6,199 bases of DNA from NCBI GenBank assembly GCA_021781255.1, contig JAJXXG010000004.1, positions 1 to 6,199 of the forward strand. The letters are read 5' to 3'. Shown one piece after another: positions 1 through 6,131 of the stretch. Position numbers and translations under genes: made by a program. The number at the start of each line of letters is the position of its first letter. Positions within the stretch are counted from its first letter, which is position 1. Under the pieces are notes generated by a model, which was not told the DNA's origin, made no database searches, and saw only the letters and a list, made by a program, of their open reading frames with translations. Source of the DNA: Acidobacteriota bacterium (GTDB lineage Bacteria; Acidobacteriota; Terriglobia; Terriglobales; Acidobacteriaceae).

Positions 1-2744
1 TCTTTGAGACCGTCTTTGTATCGCTGAAGGATGCTTAGAAAATCCCCTGAAGCTGTAATCTTCAGTTGCGCCTCAAGACTCTTGCCGATCAGCTTTGCCT
101 GGCGCTCGTTCTCAAGCAACACCAAAACCGCATCACGCACGACGAAGATCCGTTTCCACTCTTCGATCAGTGGCGCGGGATCTTCGCTGAAAATTTCTTC
201 CGGCTTGGGAAACGAAGCCAGATGCACCGACACCGGCCTGCCCTCGACAGCGGGAAGCTGTTCCCATACCTCGTCGGCGGTGAAGCTCATGATCGGCGCT
301 ACAAGCCGGACGAGAGCTTCGGTAATCTGCCAGAGCACGGTCTGCGCCGAGCGGCGCGCATGGCTTGTGGGCGCGAAGGTGTACATGCGGTCTTTGAGCA
401 CGTCGAGATAGAAGGCGCTCAGGTCAACGATGGCGAATTCGTTCACGGCCTGGTAGACGCGGTGGAACTCGAAGGCCTCGTACCAGGCGAGAATTTTCTC
501 GGTCAGGTCGCGGGTGCGGGCGAGCATGTAGCGGTCAAGCGGCAACAACTCGCTCTCGGCCACGCGATCCTGCGCGGGATCGAAACCGGCGAGGTTGCCG
601 AGCAGGAAGCGGAAGGTATTGCGCAGCTTTTTGTAGAGCTCGGCGCAGCGCTGCATCAGGTTCTCGCTGGCGGCTGTGTCTTCGCGGAAATCGACGGACG
701 CAACCCAGAGGCGCACGATCTCGCCGCCCATCCTTTTCGCAATATCGATGGGATCGACGCCATTGCCGAGCGACTTCGACATGGCCCGGCCCTGCTCGTC
801 GAGCGTCCACCCGGCGGTGGCCACGTGCGAGTATGGCGCGCGGCCCCGCAGCGCCACCGAGGTGAGCAGCGACGAGTGGAACCAGCCGCGGTGCTGGTCG
901 CCGCCCTCGAGGTAAAGGCACTTCGTGCTGTTCCCGTTCTGGAATGATTTGTAGGCTGATTGAAGCTCGGCGTCGGATTCGCAAACTGCGAACCAGCTCA
1001 CGCCGGAGTCAAACCAGACGTCGAGAATGTCGGTCTCTTTGCGGAAGACTTTGCCGCCGCAGTGGGCACACGCCGCGCTTGCGGGCAGCAGCGCAGCCAC
1101 ATCCGTGGTGTGCCACGCCTCCGCGCCTTCGCGCTCGAAGAGATCGACGATCCTGCGGTTCAGATCCGCGTTGATGATGGGCTGGTTGCAGCCTTCGCAG
1201 AGAAACACGGCGATAGGCACGCCCCAGATGCGCTGGCGGCTAATGCACCAGTCAGGGCGCGTGGCGATCATGTTGGTGATGCGCTCTTTGCCCCAGGCCG
1301 GATCCCAGACAACCTTGTCGATCTCCTCGATGGCGAGCTGGCGGAAGGTCTTCTTTCCGTTCTCAATCGGTGTTTCAAGTGAAATAAACCACTGCTCGGT
1401 GGCGCGGAAGATGACGGGGTGGTGGCAGCGCCAGCAATGGGGGTAGGAGTGATCGAGAGGCGCCCCGGCAAGTAGTGCTCCGCGCTCTTCGAGCATGGCG
1501 ACAATGACAGGATTGGCGGCCCAGACCTTCATGCCGTCAAAGGCGGGCGGCTGAGCAAGGGGCCAGGCGGCGGGATCGACATGGAGGTGCCCGCCGGCAT
1601 CGACGCGGCAGGTGGGGTCGAGCCCGTAGCGCTGGCCGGTATAAAAGTCGTCTGCGCCGTGGGAGGGTGCGGTATGGACGGCGCCGGTTCCGGTGTCGGC
1701 TGTAACGTAAGTGGCCAGCACGCCGAGGATTGAGCGATCGAGGAACGGGTGCTGGAAGGTGACGCGGTCGAGCGCGGCGCCTTTGAAGCGGGCGAGTTCC
1801 TTGACCGGACCAAGCTTGCAGGCCGCAGCAACCTGCCCGGCGAGCGCGGCGGCGACGATGTAGACGGGTTGAGAGTCGTGGTTTCCCACCCTTGCCTGCG
1901 GCAGGGATGGGGCGCCCGGCGTTTGTGGCGCAGCGGACTCAGGGTTCGCTTCCAGCGCAACGTAATCGAAGTCGGGATGGAAGGCGACGGCCAGCGACGC
2001 AGGCAGGGTCCAGGGGGTAGTGGTCCAGATGATCGTGGAAACTGCGCGGCCTTTCAGCGCAGGATCGATTGCCGCCGGATCGGAGGTGAGCCTGTAGCGC
2101 ACATAGACCGACGGGCTGGTGTGGTTGGCGTACTCGACCTCAGCCTCGGCCAGGGCGGTGCGGTCGTGGATGCACCAGTAAACGGGCTTGAGCCCGCGGT
2201 AGACGAAGCCTTTCTCAAGGAAGCCGTAGAACGCCTCCAGAGTTTTGGCCTCGTAAGGGCGGGCCATGGTTTTGTAGGGGGTTTCCCAGCGCCCGAAGCA
2301 CCCGATGCGCTGGAATTGCTCAGTCTGCAGATCAATATATTTTTGCGCGTAGGCGCGGCATGCATCTAACACTGCAGGCGCAGGCATGGATAGCTTCTTG
2401 TGACCCAGTTTCTCGTCGACCTTGATCTCAATGGGCAGTCCATGACAGTCGTAGCCGGGGACGTAAGGGGCGTCGAATCCGGCCATGGTTTTGGATTTAA
2501 CGACGAAGTCCTTGAGTCCCTTGTTAAGGGCATGGCCCAGGTGGATGGGCCCGTTGGCGTAAGGAGGGCCGTCGTGAAGCAGGTAAACGGGCCTTCCGCG
2601 GCCAGCTTTTCGCAGTTCTTCGTAGAGGTGGAGCGAGGCCCAGCGAGTGAGCCGAAGGGGCTCATTCTGCGGCAAACTGGCCTTCATCGGGAAGGTGGTT
2701 TGCGGCAAGGTGAGGGTCGCCTTTAACTCCGGCGCAGAGGACAT
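1..2744 (-). CDS. ileS: Isoleucyl-tRNA synthetase, C-terminus cut by window edge
   Basis: This cytosolic class I aminoacyl-tRNA synthetase charges tRNA-Ile with isoleucine and hydrolyses mischarged Val-tRNA. The minus-strand frame is open for 914 codons and leaves the window without a stop. Visible motifs, in order, are the HIGH-type motif PIHLGH (HLGH at 68-71), the editing-domain WTTTPWTLP (from 240), HTAPSHGADDF (about 357-367, with the editing Asp), HCWRC (436-440), the CISRQR segment (from about 500), CEGC (516-519) paired with CAHC (559-562) as a likely zinc site, DVWFDSG (575-581), GGDQHRGWF (614-622) and the KMSKS-type MSKS (655-658). The anticodon-binding helical domain follows. Bacterial IleRS is usually about 930-950 residues, so the missing part should be the C-terminal zinc-binding tail. 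The ATG is chosen because GGAG lies 5 bases upstream; an in-frame GTG 12 codons earlier is less likely. An insertion at about 265-290 is described separately. Identity is very secure. Confidence 0.98.
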   Translation of the reverse strand, partial: MSSAPELKATLTLPQTTFPMKASLPQNEPLRLTRWASLHLYEELRKAGRGRPVYLLHDGPPYANGPIHLGHALNKGLKDFVVKSKTMAGFDAPYVPGYDCHGLPIEIKVDEKLGHKKLSMPAPAVLDACRAYAQKYIDLQTEQFQRIGCFGRWETPYKTMARPYEAKTLEAFYGFLEKGFVYRGLKPVYWCIHDRTALAEAEVEYANHTSPSVYVRYRLTSDPAAIDPALKGRAVSTIIWTTTPWTLPASLAVAFHPDFDYVALEANPESAAPQTPGAPSLPQARVGNHDSQPVYIVAAALAGQVAAACKLGPVKELARFKGAALDRVTFQHPFLDRSILGVLATYVTADTGTGAVHTAPSHGADDFYTGQRYGLDPTCRVDAGGHLHVDPAAWPLAQPPAFDGMKVWAANPVIVAMLEERGALLAGAPLDHSYPHCWRCHHPVIFRATEQWFISLETPIENGKKTFRQLAIEEIDKVVWDPAWGKERITNMIATRPDWCISRQRIWGVPIAVFLCEGCNQPIINADLNRRIVDLFEREGAEAWHTTDVAALLPASAACAHCGGKVFRKETDILDVWFDSGVSWFAVCESDAELQSAYKSFQNGNSTKCLYLEGGDQHRGWFHSSLLTSVALRGRAPYSHVATAGWTLDEQGRAMSKSLGNGVDPIDIAKRMGGEIVRLWVASVDFREDTAASENLMQRCAELYKKLRNTFRFLLGNLAGFDPAQDRVAESELLPLDRYMLARTRDLTEKILAWYEAFEFHRVYQAVNEFAIVDLSAFYLDVLKDRMYTFAPTSHARRSAQTVLWQITEALVRLVAPIMSFTADEVWEQLPAVEGRPVSVHLASFPKPEEIFSEDPAPLIEEWKRIFVVRDAVLVLLENERQAKLIGKSLEAQLKITASGDFLSILQRYKDGLK
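1884..1912. repeat. Hairpin-forming REP-like sequence inside ileS
   Basis: The plus strand contains CCCACCCTTGCC, a TGC loop, then GGCAGGGATGGG. The arms (1884-1896 and 1900-1912) pair over 13 positions with one C-A mismatch (1889/1907) and two G-T pairs. In the ileS frame this encodes part of the segment GAPSLPQARVGNHD, at about residues 276-290, inside the CP1 editing domain. From memory, very similar DNA and the same peptide string recur in acidobacterial genomes as a short dispersed repeat. I therefore read this as a repeat copy captured in frame. The whole inserted segment probably spans about 1875-1952. There is no second copy in this window, so its dispersed nature cannot be shown here. 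Confidence 0.6.
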
Positions 2745-2749
2745 CGGGA

Positions 2750-2753
2750 CTCC
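2750..2753 (-). promoter_or_regulatory. Ribosome binding site of ileS
   Basis: GGAG sits 5 bases before the ATG at 2744 on the minus strand. This supports that ATG over the in-frame GTG twelve codons upstream. Confidence 0.6.
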
Positions 2754-2775
2754 GTTCGATGGTGCAAAGTGTTCA

Positions 2776-2787
2776 TACACCAGTGTA
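2776..2787. promoter_or_regulatory. Inverted repeat in the divergent ileS/tonB intergenic region, possible operator
   Basis: TACAC-CA-GTGTA forms a 12-base interrupted palindrome. An overlapping GTGT-TCAT-ACAC (2769-2780) shares one arm with it. It lies between two divergent genes, 32 bases upstream of the ileS ATG and just before the GGAGG at 2791. The position suits a transcription factor site, but a 5-base arm can arise by chance and I do not recognise a specific regulator family. Confidence 0.25.
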
Positions 2788-2790
2788 AAT

Positions 2791-2814
2791 GGAGGAGAGA
2801 TGAAATCCCTGTAA
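2791..2814 (+). other. Shine-Dalgarno plus four-codon mini-ORF (MKSL) in frame with the tonB gene
   Basis: GGAGGAGAG is followed directly by ATG AAA TCC CTG TAA (2800-2814). The GGAGG is the strongest ribosome binding site in the intergenic region and lies 4 bases from the ATG. The ATG is exactly 45 bases, hence 15 codons, upstream of the tonB-frame ATG at 2845, so the two are in the same frame and separated only by the TAA at 2812-2814. It could be a leader peptide, the remains of an original start cut by a point mutation, or chance. The ten codons between the TAA and 2845 have AT-rich third positions, unlike the gene itself, which argues for non-coding leader. Confidence 0.35.
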
Positions 2815-2836
2815 CAAACCGGGCGGAATCAGCGTC

Positions 2837-2842
2837 TATTAT
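2837..2842 (+). promoter_or_regulatory. Possible -10 element for the tonB gene
   Basis: TATTAT matches the TATAAT consensus at five of six positions and ends two bases before the ATG at 2845. No convincing -35 hexamer lies 16-18 bases upstream; the best nearby, TGTAAC at 2810-2815, is 21 bases away. If functional, transcription would begin after 2845 and translation would have to use a later start, such as 2926 or 2953. Confidence 0.2.
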
Positions 2843-2844
2843 TT

Positions 2845-4032
2845 ATGGAATTGCTGCGGCTCACGGAATATGAGACTGTGGAGAGCGCCCCGGGGCCTGA
2901 ATTGAGTTCCGGCGCCAAGACAAGAATGGGCGTAGTCAAGCATAATGGACCGATGGGCCTGTTTACGGACCCGCTCGAGTCTGGGCAGGCAGCGGTGAGC
3001 AAACCGGCAGCAGAGAAGGCAAGCAATCAAACTGAAATGACACCGGATGAAAAGAACAGCCAGGAGGGCGCGGGGCCTGTGACCAGCCACGAGCTGGATG
3101 CCTTTCTGGGAAAGGCTTTCGAGGACAAGCCCATTTGGGTGGGCCTCTGGGAGAGCATCCGCGACGTGTTTTTCCCGGTCAAGCTGCCGCCTCTGGTGTT
3201 GACCTCGACGCCCATTCCAGTGCCGGATCGGATGGCCGTTAAGCCGAACCCATGGGCTATCGGGATCTCGACGACCGTGAACATAGCTATCCTTCTCGTC
3301 ATCCTGTTTTTCGTGGGCAGGAAGATTGTTGAAGCGGTAAGGCCGAACCTGCTGGCGACCAATATCGATGTGGGCGAATACGACGCGGCCAAGGCCATGA
3401 AGAAGGCAGGCGGTGGCGGCGGTGGTGGCGACCGGAGCATCATCGATCCGAACAAAGGCAAGCTGCCAAAGATCGAGAAGAACCCGATCACACCTCCGCA
3501 ACCGCAGACGATCGAAAACCCCAAGCTGCCTGAGCCGCCGGCCATCGATGTACAGAAAGACATTCGCCTACCCGACAATCCTGAAATGCCGATGATCGGC
3601 ATGAAAACTTCGACGAATGTGACGATGGCTTCGGCCGGGACCGGGAACGGCGGGGGCATGGGAACAGGCAGAGGCGGCGGGCTAGGCCCCGGAAGCGGGA
3701 TCGGGTATGGGCCGGGCAGCGGCTGGAATACCGGCGGAGGGCTGGCTCAGATCGGCGGCCGGGTTTCCGCGCCAGTTGTCATACACAGCGTAGAGGCTGA
3801 GTTCTCAGACGAGGCGCGCCGCGCCAAGTACCAGGGCGTTTGCCTTATTTCGCTCATCGTCGATACCCAGGGAAATCCGCAGAACATTCGCATAGCGCGG
3901 GCACTGGGCATGGGATTGGACGAGAAGGCGATCGAGGCTATCCGCCAGTACAAATTTAAACCGGCCATGAAAGACGGCAAGACGCCGGTGCCGGTGATGA
4001 TTACCATCGAGGTCGATTTCCGGCTGTATTGA
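2845..4032 (+). CDS. TonB-family energy transducer protein
   Basis: TonB proteins carry energy from the inner-membrane ExbB/ExbD proton motor to TonB-dependent outer-membrane receptors. In this 395-residue reading, residues 1-136 are a cytoplasmic N-terminus that includes FFPVKLPPLVLTS (109-121). A single membrane helix lies at about 137-158. A heptaglycine follows (189-195), then a Pro-rich stretch (about 207-250) and a Gly-rich linker (about 264-305). The C-terminal TonB domain is at 308-395, with SDEARRAKYQG, the VDTQGNPQNIRI strand, GLDEKAIEAIRQYKFKPA and the final strand ITIEVDFRLY. E. coli TonB has almost no cytoplasmic part before its helix; the long N-terminus resembles acidobacterial TonB homologues as I remember them. 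No exbB or exbD is in the window. The start is uncertain: the ATG at 2845 lacks a Shine-Dalgarno, and in-frame ATGs at 2926 and 2953 are alternatives, though third-position GC looks coding from about 2845. The protein could serve a transport process other than iron or sugar uptake. Confidence 0.9.
   Translation: MELLRLTEYETVESAPGPELSSGAKTRMGVVKHNGPMGLFTDPLESGQAAVSKPAAEKASNQTEMTPDEKNSQEGAGPVTSHELDAFLGKAFEDKPIWVGLWESIRDVFFPVKLPPLVLTSTPIPVPDRMAVKPNPWAIGISTTVNIAILLVILFFVGRKIVEAVRPNLLATNIDVGEYDAAKAMKKAGGGGGGGDRSIIDPNKGKLPKIEKNPITPPQPQTIENPKLPEPPAIDVQKDIRLPDNPEMPMIGMKTSTNVTMASAGTGNGGGMGTGRGGGLGPGSGIGYGPGSGWNTGGGLAQIGGRVSAPVVIHSVEAEFSDEARRAKYQGVCLISLIVDTQGNPQNIRIARALGMGLDEKAIEAIRQYKFKPAMKDGKTPVPVMITIEVDFRLY
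3409..3429 (+). repeat. Glycine-codon simple repeat in the tonB gene
   Basis: Seven consecutive GGC/GGT codons encode residues 189-195, just after the membrane-proximal periplasmic segment. It is a flexible hinge in the protein and an in-frame tract that could gain or lose codons by slippage. Confidence 0.6.
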
Positions 4033-4056
4033 AAACCGAACCAGATTAGGAACAGC

Positions 4057-4084
4057 AGCGGAGCCCAGGGGGCCCCGCTCTTTT
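4057..4084 (+). terminator. Rho-independent terminator of the tonB gene
   Basis: AGCGGAGCCC (4057-4066), loop AGG, and GGGCCCCGCT (4070-4079) form a 10-base stem with one A-C mismatch, followed by CTTTT. It begins 24 bases after the tonB stop. In the opposite-strand RNA the mismatch becomes a G-U pair, but only GCTGTT follows there, so termination of the converging operon is less certain. Confidence 0.75.
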
Positions 4085-4223
4085 CATGGAGTCACGCTTT
4101 ACAGGATCAACCAGTCGCTATCATCTTCCTAAAAGTTTCTGGATTGCACTGCAGTCGCCCGGCGTGTGGGCGCACGGGCAATTTCTGGACTATCCGCTAC
4201 GCAAGGGTACACTGCACTTGTTA
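4085..4223. other. Convergent intergenic region, no gene seen
   Basis: These 139 bases separate the 3' ends of the tonB gene and the SnoaL-like gene. I find no credible coding frame, RNA gene or further T-run hairpin. A plus-strand open frame that starts here continues antisense through the SnoaL-like gene and is judged a shadow. Confidence 0.5.
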
Positions 4224-4706
4224 CTAACGCGAGACCTTCGCAAATGGATCTTCACCCTTCCAAGGCACCTTGTCTCGGTCCATCCAGGCATTGATGACCA
4301 CCAACTGAAACCGCCACACGCCGTCTGCTTCCTTCACACAAAGATTGTCCCAGTTGCCGATGCCAAAGACGAAGTTCGTGCGGTAATCCACGTTGTATTG
4401 CATGATGGAGAAAAAGGCTTTGACACGCACCCCCTGGCCCTCCCTGTTCATGAGGAAGTGGTTGGCCAGATGCTGGCGTGCATACCACCAGCTCGGACGG
4501 TCGTACCAGAGCTCCCGTACCGCGCGCCGGATGGCGTCGCGGCCGTGCATCTTGCCTTGCCACAGGTGGTCGAAACAGCCATCCTCGGTGAAACAGTCTA
4601 CGAACGCGTCGGCGTCGCCCATGTCCAGCGCCCAGACGTAACGGGCAAACAGTTCCTGAATATCAAGCCGGTCTTCCACCGACATCTTGGTATTTGAGTC
4701 AGACAT
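4224..4706 (-). CDS. SnoaL-like / NTF2-fold domain protein
   Basis: This 160-residue protein is a single cone-shaped alpha+beta barrel domain of the SnoaL-like (NTF2-like) superfamily. Members include polyketide cyclases, dehydratases, epoxide hydrolases, ketosteroid isomerase relatives and many uncharacterised enzymes. The N-terminal helices VEDRLDIQELFARYVWALDM and DADAFVDCFTEDGCFD (10-46) are typical, followed by GKMHGRDAIRRAVREL (51-66), the RQHLANHF segment with His79 and His83, and the closing strands VWRFQLVVINAWMDR (130-144). Asp28 and His79 lie where several relatives keep catalytic residues, by memory of the family only. The ATG at 4706 is chosen because GGAGG lies 4 bases upstream; a 22-residue N-terminal extension in the same frame would place that site inside the gene. 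It is the last gene of the operon with the MFS transporter and SDR. It is cytosolic with no signal peptide. The reaction and substrate are unknown. Confidence 0.88.
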   Translation of the reverse strand: MSDSNTKMSVEDRLDIQELFARYVWALDMGDADAFVDCFTEDGCFDHLWQGKMHGRDAIRRAVRELWYDRPSWWYARQHLANHFLMNREGQGVRVKAFFSIMQYNVDYRTNFVFGIGNWDNLCVKEADGVWRFQLVVINAWMDRDKVPWKGEDPFAKVSR

Positions 4707-4845
4707 ACATCCTCCGTTCTTGAAAAATCGCCTTGATCCTGGAGCCTGTTGCACGCTCAGGCACGTGCGCATTAACGCATTGGCATTGTGCTTCGGCCCG
4801 GTGAATCGATGACGCTTTATTTTGGGCAGGCATTGATTTTGTCAT
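4699..4845 (-). CDS. Putative 48-residue small protein bridging MFS and SnoaL-like genes
   Basis: The ATG at 4845-4843 overlaps the MFS stop in ATGA. AGGAG lies 5 bases upstream, at 4855-4851. The frame runs MTKSMPAQNK..., contains a CQC pair and a basic C-terminus (..IKAIFQERRMYV), and stops at 4701-4699, eight bases into the SnoaL-like gene. The ribosome binding site and the overlaps at both ends are what a translationally coupled operon gene would show. Against it, third-position GC is about half, clearly lower than in the neighbours; no domain is recognisable; and the SnoaL-like gene has its own strong ribosome binding site. It may be a genuine small protein, a coupling device that keeps ribosomes moving across the gap, or chance. 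No membrane segment or signal peptide is visible. Confidence 0.38.
   Translation of the reverse strand: MTKSMPAQNKASSIHRAEAQCQCVNAHVPERATGSRIKAIFQERRMYV
4711..4715 (-). promoter_or_regulatory. Ribosome binding site of the SnoaL-like gene
   Basis: GGAGG on the minus strand lies 4 bases before the ATG at 4706, which fixes the start of the SnoaL-like gene. It also falls within the last codons of the putative 48-codon ORF. Confidence 0.7.
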
Positions 4846-6131
4846 GAATGCTCCTCGACAGGAGCCAGCGGCATGGTGTGCCCGCTGCTCCAGGCCGGCA
4901 GAAACATCAGGCTTGCCAGCCATCCCGCCAAAACCAGCCCAGCCAGCGGCACCCAGTTTCCTTTGGCCAGCAGAGTAAGATAAATCGCCGGTGTCATGAA
5001 AGTGGTTACGGCCATCACCTGCGCTATCAACCCCGAGGTCTCTGCTGCACGGGAGGGATCGCGCACCACATGCGGAAGCAGGGCGTACATAATTGCCGTG
5101 GCCCCGCCGGTGGTCAGCAACCAAACCAGCAAGGCCGCAATTGCTACCGGCAAGTTGACCCAGGGGGTATAAACCAGAAAGCCCGCGATCATGCCGCCGA
5201 TCGTAAGCGCCAAATAGAGCAAACTGGCTCGCACCTTGCGTGCCAGCAGGAACCCGGCCCCAATGCCACCGAGAATCATGGCCAGCATGGAGAAGGCCAG
5301 CGCCGAAGACGAAGTTGCCACCGAGATTTTATGCACCTGCGCAAAGTAAAGGGGGACGACCGTAGTGGTGCCCAGGCCGATGCTCATGAGAAAGGCAGTC
5401 GCGACGGCGAGCCGTAGGGGGCGCGGCTCTCTGTATATGCACAACAGATCGGCGAGGCGAGATCGTGCGCTCGCCGTTGTTCGTTGTTGCGGCGCGCACC
5501 GGATGTCCGGCAGCCGGCCGCCCAGGCACGCGGCTCCGGCGAACAGAATGCCGTGGCAGACATAGGTCCAGCGCCACAGCGGCGTGCCCGCAAACGGCGC
5601 CGCCAGGAGAAGTCCTAACGAAACTCCGGTGGGAGTATAGGTGGACCAAAGCGCCATGGCTTGCACCTGCCGGCGTCCGCTCGTGATCGCCATAATCAGG
5701 GCGGGCGCGGCCGTGATTATGCCGATGAATTCCAGTCCCTCGAAAAGCCGCGCCACGTAGAGCATTGCCATGGTTTGGGCAAAGAAGCTCATCGCATTGC
5801 AAGCCACGACGATAAGACTGGTGATGATAATTGCCGGCCGGGCGCCCACGCGGTCAATGATGGCTCCGCCAATGGTCGCCGCGAAGATGGAGCTGACCGA
5901 CAGAAGAGAAATCGCGATACCCAGCCCTTGCGGGCTCGCGCCCAAGTGATGCTCCAGTTCGGGAGCAATAGGCACCAGTTTGCTGATCGAGGCCGCCGCC
6001 AGCACTGAGTACAGGTAGATCAGCCAAATCGATCCCCAGCCGCCGGCGCGGCTGGCGCCGTTCGGGGCGGAAGCTTCCCGCGGGTCTCCAACGATGGCCG
6101 CCTTTTCGTTTTCTCCGGAAGACCACGTCAT
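4842..6131 (-). CDS. Major facilitator superfamily (MFS) transporter
   Basis: This 429-residue inner-membrane permease has about twelve hydrophobic helices, near residues 34-54, 73-92, 99-117, 121-143, 157-178, 187-204, 240-262, 272-292, 302-320, 326-350, 365-386 and 394-413. The loop between helices 2 and 3 carries GGAIIDRVGARPAI (88-101), matching the MFS signature with Asp93, Arg94 and Gly96. Arg128 in RLFEG of helix 4 is also typical. The central cytoplasmic loop (about 205-238) is basic. Length is normal for the family. The ATG forms an ATGA overlap with the stop of the upstream SDR gene; a GGGGGA lies about 11 bases before it, so translation is probably coupled. Substrate and direction cannot be read from the sequence. 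The neighbouring SDR and SnoaL-like genes suggest an organic metabolite or xenobiotic. Confidence 0.93.
   Translation of the reverse strand: MTWSSGENEKAAIVGDPREASAPNGASRAGGWGSIWLIYLYSVLAAASISKLVPIAPELEHHLGASPQGLGIAISLLSVSSIFAATIGGAIIDRVGARPAIIITSLIVVACNAMSFFAQTMAMLYVARLFEGLEFIGIITAAPALIMAITSGRRQVQAMALWSTYTPTGVSLGLLLAAPFAGTPLWRWTYVCHGILFAGAACLGGRLPDIRCAPQQRTTASARSRLADLLCIYREPRPLRLAVATAFLMSIGLGTTTVVPLYFAQVHKISVATSSSALAFSMLAMILGGIGAGFLLARKVRASLLYLALTIGGMIAGFLVYTPWVNLPVAIAALLVWLLTTGGATAIMYALLPHVVRDPSRAAETSGLIAQVMAVTTFMTPAIYLTLLAKGNWVPLAGLVLAGWLASLMFLPAWSSGHTMPLAPVEEHS

Noticed and set aside
66..947. A 293-codon plus-strand open frame
   Set aside because: It lies wholly antisense to ileS, whose motifs are unmistakable. 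In GC-rich DNA the complementary strand of a real gene often stays open, and this translation shows no recognisable domain.
1749..2369. A 206-codon plus-strand open frame containing VVVSHPCLRQGWGAR
   Set aside because: It is antisense to ileS. The familiar-looking string is only the opposite-strand reading of the hairpin repeat, not evidence of a gene.
2745..2844. A T-box or other riboswitch leader upstream of ileS
   Set aside because: Only 100 bases separate the divergent genes. I find no T-box sequence and no terminator/antiterminator pair on the ileS side.
2839..3501. Minus-strand open frames of 220 and 210 codons (2839-3501 and 3027-3659) opposite the tonB gene
   Set aside because: Both are shadows of the TonB coding sequence. 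Their translations are low-complexity reflections of its Pro/Gly-rich regions and lack recognisable domains.
4086..4697. A 203-codon plus-strand open frame after the tonB terminator
   Set aside because: It runs antisense across nearly the whole SnoaL-like gene, which has clear family features and its own ribosome binding site. It has no Shine-Dalgarno and begins just after a terminator.
4707..4772. A 22-residue N-terminal extension of the SnoaL-like protein
   Set aside because: The extension would bury the GGAGG at 4711-4715, has no ribosome binding site of its own that I can see, and does not resemble the family's N-terminus.
4740..4800. Small inverted repeats (GCACG..CGTGC and GCCTG..CAGGC) between the MFS and SnoaL-like genes as a terminator
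   Set aside because: The stems are only 5 bases, overlap each other, and are not followed by a T-run on the minus strand.
4699..5124. A 141-codon reading of the frame that ends at 4699, starting inside the MFS gene
   Set aside because: The upstream two thirds are an out-of-frame shadow of the transporter. Only the last 48 codons, from the ATG at 4845 with its ribosome binding site, deserve consideration.
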